17,472 nt of DNA from Porphyromonadaceae bacterium UBA7042 (GCA_002494015.1 DLAR01000043.1:1-17472), one strand, 5' to 3'; shown: positions 7,035 to 14,703, counted from the first letter of the stretch. Program-made: numbers and translations. The notes: generated from the letters alone by a model not told the origin.

Positions 7035-10000
7035 ATGGAGTGTCTCTTTAAACGTCTGCGCATGAGGCGGCCGGGGTTGGTCGCGCTGATGGTTGTCGCG
7101 GTGCTTGCCGCGGCCCTGTCGGCGTGTTCGCCCAAGAAAAACACCGCCGCCTCGCGCCGCTATCAGGCGTTCATCACCCGCTACAACATCTATTTCAACG
7201 GCGACGAGCACTACAAGGAGACGCTGAAGGAGATGGAGCGGGCCTATGAGGACGACTATACCGCCCAACTGTTCATGCACCCCGCCGAGGCTTATTCCAA
7301 CCCGAAGGCCCCGCAGCCGACCGGCTCGTTCACGCGCTCAATCGAGAAGGCGCAGAAGGCCATCCAGCTGCGCAGTATCAAAAAGAGGCCCAAGCGCAAA
7401 AGCGGCCACGGTAACGACCCCGAGTACAAGGCGTGGATGAAGCGCGAGGAGTACAACCCGTTTCTCCACAACGCGTGGATGATGATGGGGCGCAGCCAGT
7501 ATTTCAACGGCGACTTCCTCGGCGCGGCCTCAACATTCTATTATGTCAGCAAGCATTTTTCATGGCTCCCGGCGACAGTCACCGAGGCCAAGCTGTGGCA
7601 GGCGCGCAGTTACTGTGCGCTCGACTGGCTTTTTGAGGCCGAAAACATCCTCGTGCGCGTTAAACCCGACGAGCTGACGAGCAACACGCTCAAAGACCTC
7701 TATTATTTCACCTATGCCGACTACTACATCCGCTCGCGCGACAACGCCAAGGCTATCCCGATGCTTGTCGAGGCTCTGAAATATGCCAAGGGGAGCCAGA
7801 AAACGCGACTCAACTTCCTGCTCGGGCAACTATATACCGCCGAGGGGGACAAGGAGGCGGCCTACAAGGCTTATGGCAAGGCTGGGTCGTCATCGTCGGC
7901 CTCTTACCGCACGAAGTTCAACGCCCGCATCAAGCAGAGCGAGGTCTACACCGGCACTGACATCGAGCCGGAGGTGAAGGCCCTGCGCCGCATGACACGC
8001 TATGACCGCAACAAGGAGTATCTTGACCAGATCTACTATGCCATCGGCAACCTATACCTGAGCCGCAAGGACACCATCCACGCCATCGAGAACTACCGCC
8101 TCGCGGCCGAGAAGTCGACGCGCAACGGCATGGACAAAGCTATGTCGCAGCTCACGCTGGGCGGACTGTACTTCGACCGCCGGGAATATGACCTCGCGCA
8201 GCCGTGCTACTCCGAGGCCGTGCCGCAGCTCCCCGAGACCTATCCGGGGTATGCGGGACTGAAACGCCGCAGCGACGTGCTCGACGAGCTCGCCGTCTAT
8301 TCCCAGAACGTGACCCTCAACGACTCGCTGCTGCGCCTCTCGGCCATGTCGCCCGAGGAGCAGCTTGCCGTGGTCAACAAAATCATCGACGACCTGAAAA
8401 AGAAAGAGAAAGAGGAGGCCGAGGCTGCGCGACGCGAGGAATACCTCGCCCAGCAGGCCGCGCAAGGGTCCAATTTTCAGAACAACGGTGCCAATACACC
8501 CAACCAGTTCCAGCTGAACACGGACAAGTCGTGGTATTTCTACAACACCGCCACCCGCAACGCGGGACGCACCGACTTCCAGAAACGATGGGGCAGCCGA
8601 AAGCTCGAAGATGACTGGCGGCGGCGCAACAAGGCGACGTTCTCGATGAACGACTTCGGCGACACGGATGAAGATGACACGGATCAGGACAACGGTCAGA
8701 ACACTGAGTCGTCCGGGGACGAAACTGCCGACAAGGAGACAAAAGAGCATGAAAACGACCCGCACTATCCCGAGTATTACCTCAAGCAGATTCCCAAGGA
8801 CGATGTCGAGCGCACAACCGCCGGGGAGGTCATTCAGGAGGGACTTTACAACATGGGGGTCATACTGAAAGACAAGCTCGAAGACTTTGACGCTGCCGAT
8901 GCCGAGTTTGCCCGGCTCATGTCGCGCTACCCCGACAACGTGTACCGTCTTGACATCTACAACAACCTCTACCTCATGAACATGCGTCGCGGCCGCCCTG
9001 ACATAGCCGAAAAATACCGGCTGTTGATAATCAGCGAGTTCCCCGACTCAAAATATGCCAAGGCGATGAGCGACCCCGACTATCTCGACAACCTCCGCAA
9101 CATGGAGTCACGGCAGGAGGAACTGTATGCCCGCACCTATGACGACTACCTCAACAACCGCAACACGAAGGTCCACGAAGCCTACAAGGAAATGATGCGC
9201 ACCTACCCGCTGAGCAAAATCATGCCCAAGTTCATGTTTCTCGACGCGCTGGCCTATGTCACCGAGAACCGCCCCGAGGAGTTCAGCGCGACGCTCAAGG
9301 ACCTGCTTGAACGTTACCCTGACACCGACATCACACCCCTCGCGTCGGCCTATCTCAAAGGTCTCGCGCAGGGCCGCAAGCTCCACAGCGGGCCGGTCAA
9401 CAACCGTGGTATGCTGTGGGACACCCGGTTGACCAACGACTCCACCGCCCTCTCGGGCGAGGCCGCCGAGATAGAATTCACAGTCGCCCCCGAGTCGCCG
9501 CAACTGCTCGTGCTGCTGTTCCCCACTGACTCGATTTCGCCCAACCAGCTGCTTTTCGAAGTGGCGCGGCACAATTTCTCGACATTTGTCGTGCGCGACT
9601 TTGACCTCGAAACGATGAATTTCGGACGGCTCGGCCTGTTGATTGTCAAGGGGTTCGCCAATCAGGAGGAGTTGAACCATTACCGCCGCCTGCTGGCCGA
9701 GGACACATCGTTCTCGATGCCTCAGGCAGTGCGCCCGGTTATGATTTCTCAGGAAAACTTTGACAAACTCATTCAGAGCGGAGGCTCGTTTGACGACTAT
9801 TTCAAATTCATCGGCGAGGAGACCCTGCGTTCGACCCATGAGGAGGTTCTGCCGCCCGACGAATACCCCTCGGCCGATGAGATGTATGACACTACTCCCG
9901 GCGAGGAGGGCGAGGAGGAGGTCATAATCGATGAGACCGAAACCATCCCCGCCCCCGTCGAGGAAAAAGAAACCATCCCCGCCGATACCGTGCCGACACC

Positions 10001-10181
10001 CGCACCCGAGCCGACACCGGCTCCCGCACAGACGCAACCTGAGCCGAATCCCACTCCGACACCCACACCCGTGACACCCGCACCCGTGACACCCGCGCCG
10101 GTTCCGGCACCCAACACTGTACCCGCCCTCCCCGACTATCCCGAGGGAACCGAAGGGGATGACCCGTTGTTTGATTTCTAA
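7035..10181 (+). CDS. porW: T9SS lipoprotein PorW/SprE-like, TPR-containing
   Basis: PorW (SprE in gliding Bacteroidota) is an outer-membrane-associated lipoprotein needed for type IX secretion. The 1048-residue product has a lipoprotein signal with lipobox LSAC (Cys31). The conserved N-terminal pattern SRRYQAFITRYNIYFNGDEHYKE is followed by TPR-like helical repeats (about 140-430). Next come a charged coiled-coil-like segment (about 450-475, KKKEKEEAEAARREE), an acidic disordered linker (about 540-585), more helical repeats (about 595-770), and a C-terminal tail of about 80 residues dominated by Pro, Thr and Glu. It is longer than the family members I recall, mainly because of the linker and tail. 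The ATG at 7062 (MRRPGLVALMVV) is an equally good start and leaves the lipobox intact. The gene lies 15 bases before porX, which supports the assignment and suggests co-transcription. No clear promoter was found in front of it. Confidence 0.82.
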   Translation: MECLFKRLRMRRPGLVALMVVAVLAAALSACSPKKNTAASRRYQAFITRYNIYFNGDEHYKETLKEMERAYEDDYTAQLFMHPAEAYSNPKAPQPTGSFTRSIEKAQKAIQLRSIKKRPKRKSGHGNDPEYKAWMKREEYNPFLHNAWMMMGRSQYFNGDFLGAASTFYYVSKHFSWLPATVTEAKLWQARSYCALDWLFEAENILVRVKPDELTSNTLKDLYYFTYADYYIRSRDNAKAIPMLVEALKYAKGSQKTRLNFLLGQLYTAEGDKEAAYKAYGKAGSSSSASYRTKFNARIKQSEVYTGTDIEPEVKALRRMTRYDRNKEYLDQIYYAIGNLYLSRKDTIHAIENYRLAAEKSTRNGMDKAMSQLTLGGLYFDRREYDLAQPCYSEAVPQLPETYPGYAGLKRRSDVLDELAVYSQNVTLNDSLLRLSAMSPEEQLAVVNKIIDDLKKKEKEEAEAARREEYLAQQAAQGSNFQNNGANTPNQFQLNTDKSWYFYNTATRNAGRTDFQKRWGSRKLEDDWRRRNKATFSMNDFGDTDEDDTDQDNGQNTESSGDETADKETKEHENDPHYPEYYLKQIPKDDVERTTAGEVIQEGLYNMGVILKDKLEDFDAADAEFARLMSRYPDNVYRLDIYNNLYLMNMRRGRPDIAEKYRLLIISEFPDSKYAKAMSDPDYLDNLRNMESRQEELYARTYDDYLNNRNTKVHEAYKEMMRTYPLSKIMPKFMFLDALAYVTENRPEEFSATLKDLLERYPDTDITPLASAYLKGLAQGRKLHSGPVNNRGMLWDTRLTNDSTALSGEAAEIEFTVAPESPQLLVLLFPTDSISPNQLLFEVARHNFSTFVVRDFDLETMNFGRLGLLIVKGFANQEELNHYRRLLAEDTSFSMPQAVRPVMISQENFDKLIQSGGSFDDYFKFIGEETLRSTHEEVLPPDEYPSADEMYDTTPGEEGEEEVIIDETETIPAPVEEKETIPADTVPTPAPEPTPAPAQTQPEPNPTPTPTPVTPAPVTPAPVPAPNTVPALPDYPEGTEGDDPLFDF

Positions 10182-10196
10182 AAAATATTGTCAGCG

Positions 10197-11747
10197 ATGA
10201 GCAATTTCACCATACTTTGGGCCGACGACGAGATTGACCTCCTCAAGCCCCACATCATGTTTCTAAAAGCCAAGGGTTACGACGTTGTCGCCGTCAACAA
10301 CGGTCACGACGCGCTCGACATCGTCGGGTCGCAACCGGTCGACATCATCATCCTCGACGAGAACATGCCCGGCCTGACCGGGCTCGAAACCCTTCAGCGC
10401 ATCAAGCAGATTGCGCCCCACATCCCCGTGCTGATGATTACCAAGAGCGAGGAGGAAAACATCATGGACCAAGCCGTGGGGAGCAAGATTGCCGACTACC
10501 TCATCAAGCCTGTCAATCCCAACCAGATTCTTCTCTCCATAAAGAAAAACCTCCACAGCGAGAGCCTCGTGTCGCGCCGCACCACGAGTGACTACCAGCA
10601 GGAATTCAGCCGCATAGCCTCGCTCATCAATGACTCCTACACCATCGACGACTGGATGGAAACCTACCGCAAGCTCGTGTTCTGGGACATCGAGCTCGCA
10701 TCGGCCGACACCAACATGGACGAGCTGCTCGAAATGCAGAAAATCGAGGCCAACAGCACTTTTGGAAAGTTTGTCAAGAAAAACTACGAAAAATGGGTCA
10801 CTGATCCCGACGACCCGCGACGACCCCTCATGTCGCCCGACATTTTCAAGCGGCGCATATTCCCGATGCTCGACGCGGGCGACAAGGTGTTTTTCATCCT
10901 CATCGACAACTTCCGCCTCGATCAGTGGCGCGCCGTGAAGCCGTTGCTGACCGACGTGTTCAACGCCGAGGAGGACCTTTACTGCTCAATCCTCCCCACC
11001 GCGACGCAGTATGCCCGCAACGCCATCTTCTCGGGACTCATGCCGCTCGACATCTCCCGCATGTTCCCCGACCTGTGGGTCGACGAGGAATCTCCCGAGG
11101 GGAAAAACCTCAACGAGTCACCGCTGATTGCGACACAGTTTGAGCGCCACCGCCGCCGTTGCCGTTTTTCTTACAACAAAATCAACGACTCCACCGCCGG
11201 CGAGCGGTTGCTGCGCGACTTTGCCGCACTGGAAGACAACGACCTCAACGTCATCGTGTTCAACTTCATCGACATGCTCTCCCACGCCCGCACCGAGTCA
11301 AAGATGATCCGCGAGCTTGCATCGAGCAACGCCGCCTACCGCTCGCTGACCGAGTCGTGGTTCCGCCACTCGGGCATACTCGACATCCTGCGCCGCATCG
11401 CCGAGAAAGGCTACAAAATCGTTCTCACGACTGACCACGGCACCGTGCGCGTCGACAACCCCGTCAAGGTCGTGGGCGACAAGAACACCAACACCAACCT
11501 CCGCTACAAGGTGGGCAAAAACCTCTCCTACAACCCCAAGCAGGTCTACGAAATCAAAAAGCCGGAACGCTTCGGCCTCCCCTCGCCCAATATCTCGTCG
11601 ACCTACATCTTTGCCACCAACCGCGAGTTTTTCGCCTATCCCAACAACTACAACTACTATGTCCAGTACTACGAGGGCACTTTCCAGCATGGCGGCATAT
11701 CGCTTGAAGAAATGCTCGTACCCCTCGTGACACTGACAGCAAAGTAA
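10197..11747 (+). CDS. porX: T9SS regulator PorX: response regulator with PglZ phosphodiesterase domain
   Basis: PorX is the response regulator of the PorX/PorY system that controls T9SS genes. Its PglZ domain belongs to the alkaline phosphatase superfamily and is reported to hydrolyse cyclic and linear oligoadenylates. The 516-residue protein has a receiver domain (1-120) with acidic pair Asp10/Asp11, phospho-acceptor Asp54 (IIILDENMPG), Thr82 and Lys104. A helical linker (about 125-210) follows, then the PglZ domain. Visible metal-site candidates are Asp237 (LIDNFR), Thr268/Thr270 (LPTATQYAR), Asp359 and His363 (FIDMLSH), Asp413-His414 (TTDHGT) and His498 (FQHGGISLEEM). All expected residues are present, so both activities are probably intact. 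The ATG at 10197 is preferred to an in-frame TTG at 10188, since the conserved sequence starts at FTILWADDE. Length matches the family (about 515-520). Confidence 0.93.
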   Translation: MSNFTILWADDEIDLLKPHIMFLKAKGYDVVAVNNGHDALDIVGSQPVDIIILDENMPGLTGLETLQRIKQIAPHIPVLMITKSEEENIMDQAVGSKIADYLIKPVNPNQILLSIKKNLHSESLVSRRTTSDYQQEFSRIASLINDSYTIDDWMETYRKLVFWDIELASADTNMDELLEMQKIEANSTFGKFVKKNYEKWVTDPDDPRRPLMSPDIFKRRIFPMLDAGDKVFFILIDNFRLDQWRAVKPLLTDVFNAEEDLYCSILPTATQYARNAIFSGLMPLDISRMFPDLWVDEESPEGKNLNESPLIATQFERHRRRCRFSYNKINDSTAGERLLRDFAALEDNDLNVIVFNFIDMLSHARTESKMIRELASSNAAYRSLTESWFRHSGILDILRRIAEKGYKIVLTTDHGTVRVDNPVKVVGDKNTNTNLRYKVGKNLSYNPKQVYEIKKPERFGLPSPNISSTYIFATNREFFAYPNNYNYYVQYYEGTFQHGGISLEEMLVPLVTLTAK

Positions 11748-11783
11748 AGTTTAAGGTTTAACATCTCTCAAATAAATCACGAT

Positions 11784-12200
11784 ATGAAGATAACCATTCC
11801 ATCACTCGACCGCATCGACCAAGCGGCCAAAGAATTTGTGCAGAACATGGGCGACGAGACCGTCTACGCCTTCTATGGCGAGATGGGTGCCGGAAAGACC
11901 ACTTTCATCAACGCCCTGTGCCGCGCCCTCGGCGTGGAGGAAGACCCGACAGGCTCCCCCACATTCTCCATCATCAACGAATACCGTTCTGACACAACAG
12001 CAGAGCTGATATATCACTTCGACCTATACCGCATCGAGTCGCTTGATCAGGCATTTGACATCGGTGTCGAGGACTACTTCGATTCCGGCGCACTCTGTCT
12101 GCTCGAATGGCCCGAGCGCATCGACGACATCCTCCCCGACGATACCGTGCGCGTCCGCATCACCGTCAACCCCGACGGCTCACGAGACCTCGAATTTTGA
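11784..12200 (+). CDS. tsaE: tRNA t6A37 biosynthesis ATPase TsaE
   Basis: TsaE is the small cytoplasmic ATPase that works with TsaB, TsaC and TsaD to make threonylcarbamoyladenosine at position 37 of ANN-decoding tRNAs. The 138-residue product has the Walker A motif GEMGAGKTT (32-40, Lys38), the family signature GSPTFSIINEY (57-67), HFDLYRI (78-84) and LLEWPERI near the C-terminus. Length is normal. The gene begins 36 bases after porX and its stop overlaps the next start, so it probably belongs to the porW-porX transcription unit. A porX-tsaE neighbourhood is common in Bacteroidota, as far as I recall. Confidence 0.95.
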   Translation: MKITIPSLDRIDQAAKEFVQNMGDETVYAFYGEMGAGKTTFINALCRALGVEEDPTGSPTFSIINEYRSDTTAELIYHFDLYRIESLDQAFDIGVEDYFDSGALCLLEWPERIDDILPDDTVRVRITVNPDGSRDLEF

Positions 12201-12424
12201 GCATCGATACCGCCACATATATATTATTAGGGATATTCCTCCTCTCGGGCGGACTCTCCCTCGCGGCAGCCGTGATGAACCGGGAATGGTTTTTCACCTC
12301 CCCGAGTGTGCGCGCCGTCACCGGGTCTCTCCCCCGCCGCCGCGCCCGCATCCTCTATGCCGTCATCGGCCTCGCCATCATCGCAATGGCCCTCTACATC
12401 TGCATCATGACACCGTCACGATAA
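12197..12424 (+). CDS. Small two-helix membrane protein, Imm17-like
   Basis: A 75-residue membrane protein read from a TTG at 12197 whose bases overlap the tsaE stop (TTGA), which implies translational coupling. It has two hydrophobic segments, one near residues 6-26 (TYILLGIFLLSGGLSLAAA) and one near 53-72 (YAVIGLAIIAMALYICIM). Between them lie the motif NREWFF and a basic stretch PRRRAR. This architecture resembles the Imm17 family, named from polymorphic toxin loci but widespread in Bacteroidales without a toxin. No toxin gene is nearby, so an immunity role here is doubtful. No ATG exists before the first helix; the first in-frame ATG (MNREWFF) would delete it. Confidence 0.65.
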   Translation: MSIDTATYILLGIFLLSGGLSLAAAVMNREWFFTSPSVRAVTGSLPRRRARILYAVIGLAIIAMALYICIMTPSR

Positions 12425-12426
12425 AA

Positions 12427-12439
12427 GCCGCGGAGCGGC
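12427..12439. repeat. Short GC hairpin after the Imm17-like gene
   Basis: GCCGC-GGA-GCGGC is a perfect 5-bp stem with a 3-base loop, starting just after the stop codon of the small membrane protein. It lacks a T-tract. It could be a processing or mRNA-protecting hairpin, or a REP-type repeat. Confidence 0.45.
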
Positions 12440-12481
12440 GTGTGGACAGGAACCCGCATGTAGCGAAAAAGCGTCGAAAAC

Positions 12482-12511
12482 GCGGGTCTATAGTCGCACC
12501 CATAGACCCGC
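12482..12511. repeat. 10-bp stem inverted repeat
   Basis: GCGGGTCTAT (12482-12491) and ATAGACCCGC (12502-12511) form a perfect 10-bp stem with a 10-base loop. No T-run follows. It is one of several palindromes in the stretch 12425-12765, which otherwise has no gene. Confidence 0.65.
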
Positions 12512-12580
12512 ATCTCACGATGCTGCTTTACCGACAGTGACTTGTGTTAATCAACTGTATACCCCCCTTTGAGACCGAGT

Positions 12581-12594
12581 CGCGACATGTCGCG
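12581..12594. repeat. Perfect 14-base palindrome
   Basis: CGCGACATGTCGCG is fully self-complementary. It resembles the smaller palindrome TCGCGATAAATCGCGA at 6898-6913 in composition, but the two are not the same element. Confidence 0.55.
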
Positions 12595-12635
12595 CCCATA
12601 TAGAGCGGGAGACCATGCGAAACGAGGCGTCAAAA

Positions 12636-12691
12636 GAGCCCGCAGGGCGATATTATGTTAAACCCCGTATGGAGCGCAGCGAAATGCGGGG
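12636..12691 (+). repeat. REP-like repeat, outer left copy
   Basis: Begins GAGCCCGCAGGGCGAT and contains the downstream stem-loop module from 12662 (CCCCGTATGGAGCGCAGCG, then AAATGCGGGG). It is the inverted counterpart of 13258-13314. Confidence 0.75.
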
Positions 12692-12717
12692 GAGGGGTCG
12701 CAATCCGAAATTATACA

Positions 12718-12743
12718 GAGCCCGCAAGGGCGATGTGATGGTA
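12718..12743 (+). repeat. REP-like repeat, inner left copy
   Basis: GAGCCCGCAAGGGCGATG followed by TGATGGTA. It is the inverted counterpart of 13210-13235 and ends 22 bases before the transposase start. Confidence 0.75.
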
Positions 12744-12765
12744 ACAAATAACAGGACTCAAAGCC

Positions 12766-13209
12766 ATGAGCTACGTCAATGCCTTATTCCACATCGTTAT
12801 CTGCACCTACCAGCGAAAACCGACCATTCCGGCCGAGTTTGAAGAAGATGTGTATCGATTTATATGGGATATGTTAAAGCAACGCAGTTGCCGGTTACTC
12901 AGAATAAACGGCATAGGCAACCACATCCATCTATTCATCGATCTAAAACCGTCAATCGCCCTCGCTGATTTGGTCAGAGACATTAAGGCATGTACAAGCG
13001 GGTGGATGAGACGTGATTTCCGATTCCACACCTTTGAAAAATGGTCAAGGGGTTATTTTGCGGCATCGGTATCATACTCTCTCCGGGATTCCATCATCGA
13101 ATACATAAAATGGCAACACGTCCATCACGGAGTAGAATCGATTGATGACGAAATGAAAAGATTGTGTGAAGAACAAGGCATGATATTTCATGAAGATTCC
13201 TATGAGTAA
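12766..13209 (+). CDS. REP-associated / IS200-type Y1 tyrosine transposase
   Basis: Y1 HUH transposases cut and rejoin single-stranded DNA through a 5'-phosphotyrosine link. The 147-residue product is a single Y1_Tnp domain. The metal-binding HUH motif is His53-Ile-His55 in NHIHLFIDL. The catalytic tyrosine is probably Tyr113 in EYIKWQ, with Gln117 four residues later, the same Y-x3-Q spacing as in IS608 TnpA. WSRGYFAASV (93-102) is also typical. The gene looks intact. Its AT content is higher than that of neighbouring genes, consistent with a mobile origin. The mirrored REP-like flanks favour a RAYT, a domesticated class that mobilises REP sequences, over a free IS200 element. The ATG at 12766 is the only start that leaves the N-terminal beta strand (YVNALFHIVICT) complete. 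Confidence 0.88.
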   Translation: MSYVNALFHIVICTYQRKPTIPAEFEEDVYRFIWDMLKQRSCRLLRINGIGNHIHLFIDLKPSIALADLVRDIKACTSGWMRRDFRFHTFEKWSRGYFAASVSYSLRDSIIEYIKWQHVHHGVESIDDEMKRLCEEQGMIFHEDSYE

Positions 13210-13235
13210 TACCATCACATCGCCCTGACGGGCTC
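13210..13235 (-). repeat. REP-like repeat, inner right copy
   Basis: Read on the minus strand it is GAGCCCGTCAGGGCGATG followed by TGATGGTA, differing from the inner left copy only around the hairpin loop. It begins on the last base of the transposase stop codon. Confidence 0.75.
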
Positions 13236-13257
13236 TAAAAGAAAAATCGCGCCGTAA

Positions 13258-13314
13258 CCCCGCATTCCGCTGCGCTCCATGCGAGGCTTAACACAATATC
13301 GCCCTGACGGGCTC
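13258..13314 (-). repeat. REP-like repeat, outer right copy
   Basis: Read on the minus strand it begins GAGCCCGTCAGGGCGAT and continues through CCTCGCATGGAGCGCAGCG to ATGCGGGG. It ends 49 bases before the birA start, so it may lie within or next to the birA promoter. Confidence 0.75.
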
Positions 13315-13363
13315 ACTCTATTGCTCTTTTTAACGAAAACAGTTCCGCAAATCTCTTTTACCC

Positions 13364-14116
13364 ATGACTATTCCCCACATCATCACACTCCCCGAGGCCG
13401 CGTCGACCAACACGTCGCTTGCAGCAATCGCTGCCGAGTCGCCCCACGGCACGGTTGTCACCACGCGCTGCCAGACTGCCGGGCGCGGACAGCGGGGCAA
13501 CACTTGGGAGGCCGCTCCCGGGCGCAACATCACCATGTCGGTGCTGCTCAAACCCGAGACAATCCTTGCCCGCGAGCAGTTTGCCGTTTCCGAGGCTGTC
13601 TCGCTCGCCATAGTCACCGTCCTGCGCCGACATCTTCCCGCCGAGACCCGCGCCACCATAAAATGGCCTAACGACATCTATGTCAACGACCTCAAAATCT
13701 GCGGCATACTCATCGAAAATTCCCTCGTCGGGAACCGCATCGGCCACTCTATAGCCGGTATCGGCATCAACATCAACCAAGAGCGTTTTCTGAGCGACGC
13801 GCCCAACCCCGTCTCGCTTTTCCAGCTCACGGGCCGCATCACGCCTCTCGACGAAATCGAGCGCGAGTTTGTCGACGAAATCCTCGCCACCTTCTCCCGG
13901 GTCGACCGTCACGGAGGCGCATTGTCACTCCACGGCGACTACATCGAGTCACTGTGGCGCAACGACGGCTACTACCCCTACCTCGACCCCGCAACCGGTA
14001 ACCGCCTGTCAGCGCGCATCGTCGATGTCGCCCCGACAGGCCACCTCACCCTCGCCATCCTCCCCGACGACCACACATCAACCTACGCCTTTAAAGAAAT
14101 AACATCCTTGTTATGA
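13364..14116 (+). CDS. birA: Biotin--[acetyl-CoA carboxylase] ligase BirA, catalytic form without HTH
   Basis: Cytoplasmic enzyme that makes biotinyl-5'-AMP from biotin and ATP and attaches biotin to carboxyl carrier proteins. The 250-residue product has STN (14-16), the biotinyl-AMP loop GRGQRG (40-45), KWPND (100-104), Lys111 in DLKICGILIE, and GIGININ (132-138), then a short C-terminal SH3-like domain. There is no N-terminal helix-turn-helix, so unlike E. coli BirA it should not act as a repressor. The ATG at 13364 directly precedes the first conserved strand. No consensus promoter is evident; the outer right REP-like repeat lies just upstream. Its stop overlaps the next ATG by four bases (ATGA). 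Confidence 0.94.
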   Translation: MTIPHIITLPEAASTNTSLAAIAAESPHGTVVTTRCQTAGRGQRGNTWEAAPGRNITMSVLLKPETILAREQFAVSEAVSLAIVTVLRRHLPAETRATIKWPNDIYVNDLKICGILIENSLVGNRIGHSIAGIGININQERFLSDAPNPVSLFQLTGRITPLDEIEREFVDEILATFSRVDRHGGALSLHGDYIESLWRNDGYYPYLDPATGNRLSARIVDVAPTGHLTLAILPDDHTSTYAFKEITSLL

Positions 14117-14703
14117 AAGCATTGACAATCTCACTCCTTCTTGCATCAACACTAGTGCTCAACCTCAACGCGGCAAAACCCACTGCCTCGCGTCCCCAAG
14201 CCGTGGCAGGAGCCATCGCGTCAAGCCTCAAAAAAAAGACGATAACCGCCCAACCATCGACCGACATGATTGTGATGACCGAAGCCAACTACTCCACGGC
14301 CATTACCTATACCTACACAATCACCATTACCCCCAGCGGCATCGAATTTGAAGTCACCAACACGACCGGCACATCCACGGCTCGCGACTCTTACAATTTT
14401 GCCAATGGGACAAGTTTCAAAGGGTTGCTCAAAACCATCAACGATGCCAACATAAAAAATGAGCCTGACCCCGATGCAATGATGCTGTGCGGCGCGCCGT
14501 CTATTGACATATCCCTTTACAAAGGCTACAACAAATATGCCACAATTGACAGTCAGATGACAGGCAGCGTGTACTCGGTAATCAACTACATCTGCCGCAT
14601 GATTCCCGACTATTCAACCGAGCGCTCCCGCCTTGAAAACGAATCGGAAAATCCCTGTCTCGACCCGCTTGACCCCGACTACGACCCGTTGCTTGACTTA
14701 TAA
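14113..14703 (+). CDS. Secreted protein of unknown function, coupled to birA
   Basis: I do not recognise this family. The 196-residue product has a signal peptide (MKALTISLLLASTLVLNLNA, cleavage probably near residue 20), no lipobox cysteine, and no membrane segment afterwards. The mature part includes Thr-rich strands (about 55-85: AITYTYTITITPSGIEFEVT), suggesting beta structure, then a mixed region with two cysteines, and an acidic tail (DPLDPDYDPLLDL). The four-base overlap with birA suggests translational coupling, although a secreted protein has no obvious link to biotinylation. A periplasmic location is inferred. Confidence 0.75.
   Translation: MKALTISLLLASTLVLNLNAAKPTASRPQAVAGAIASSLKKKTITAQPSTDMIVMTEANYSTAITYTYTITITPSGIEFEVTNTTGTSTARDSYNFANGTSFKGLLKTINDANIKNEPDPDAMMLCGAPSIDISLYKGYNKYATIDSQMTGSVYSVINYICRMIPDYSTERSRLENESENPCLDPLDPDYDPLLDL

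Larger units (their letters stand above)
12636..13314. mobile_element. Y1 transposase unit with mirrored REP-like flanks
   Basis: A transposase gene (12766-13209) lies between two pairs of REP-like repeats arranged as mirror images: outer left 12636-12691, inner left 12718-12743, inner right 13210-13235 and outer right 13258-13314. The outer copies match each other in inverted orientation over about 56 bases with few differences; so do the inner copies over about 26. Each carries a GCCC/GGGC hairpin. This is the layout of a REP-associated tyrosine transposase (RAYT) locus. An IS200-like element is the alternative. The true ends cannot be fixed from one copy. Confidence 0.7.

Noticed and set aside
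8052..10037. Antisense open frames opposite porW (237 and 309 codons)
   Set aside because: Shadows of the porW frame; no domain, promoter or plausible composition.
10197..11747. BREX/PglZ or CBASS-like defence gene
   Set aside because: A PglZ domain occurs in BREX, but here it is fused to a receiver domain in the PorX arrangement and no BREX gene is nearby. The oligoadenylate link is a PorX property, not evidence of a defence locus.
12043..12540. 165-codon frame overlapping tsaE and the Imm17-like gene
   Set aside because: Out-of-frame shadow rich in Pro, His and Arg; the other frame has proper TsaE and membrane-protein sequence.
12615..12842. 75-codon frame across the REP-like repeats
   Set aside because: It consists of translated repeat DNA and overlaps the transposase start in another frame.
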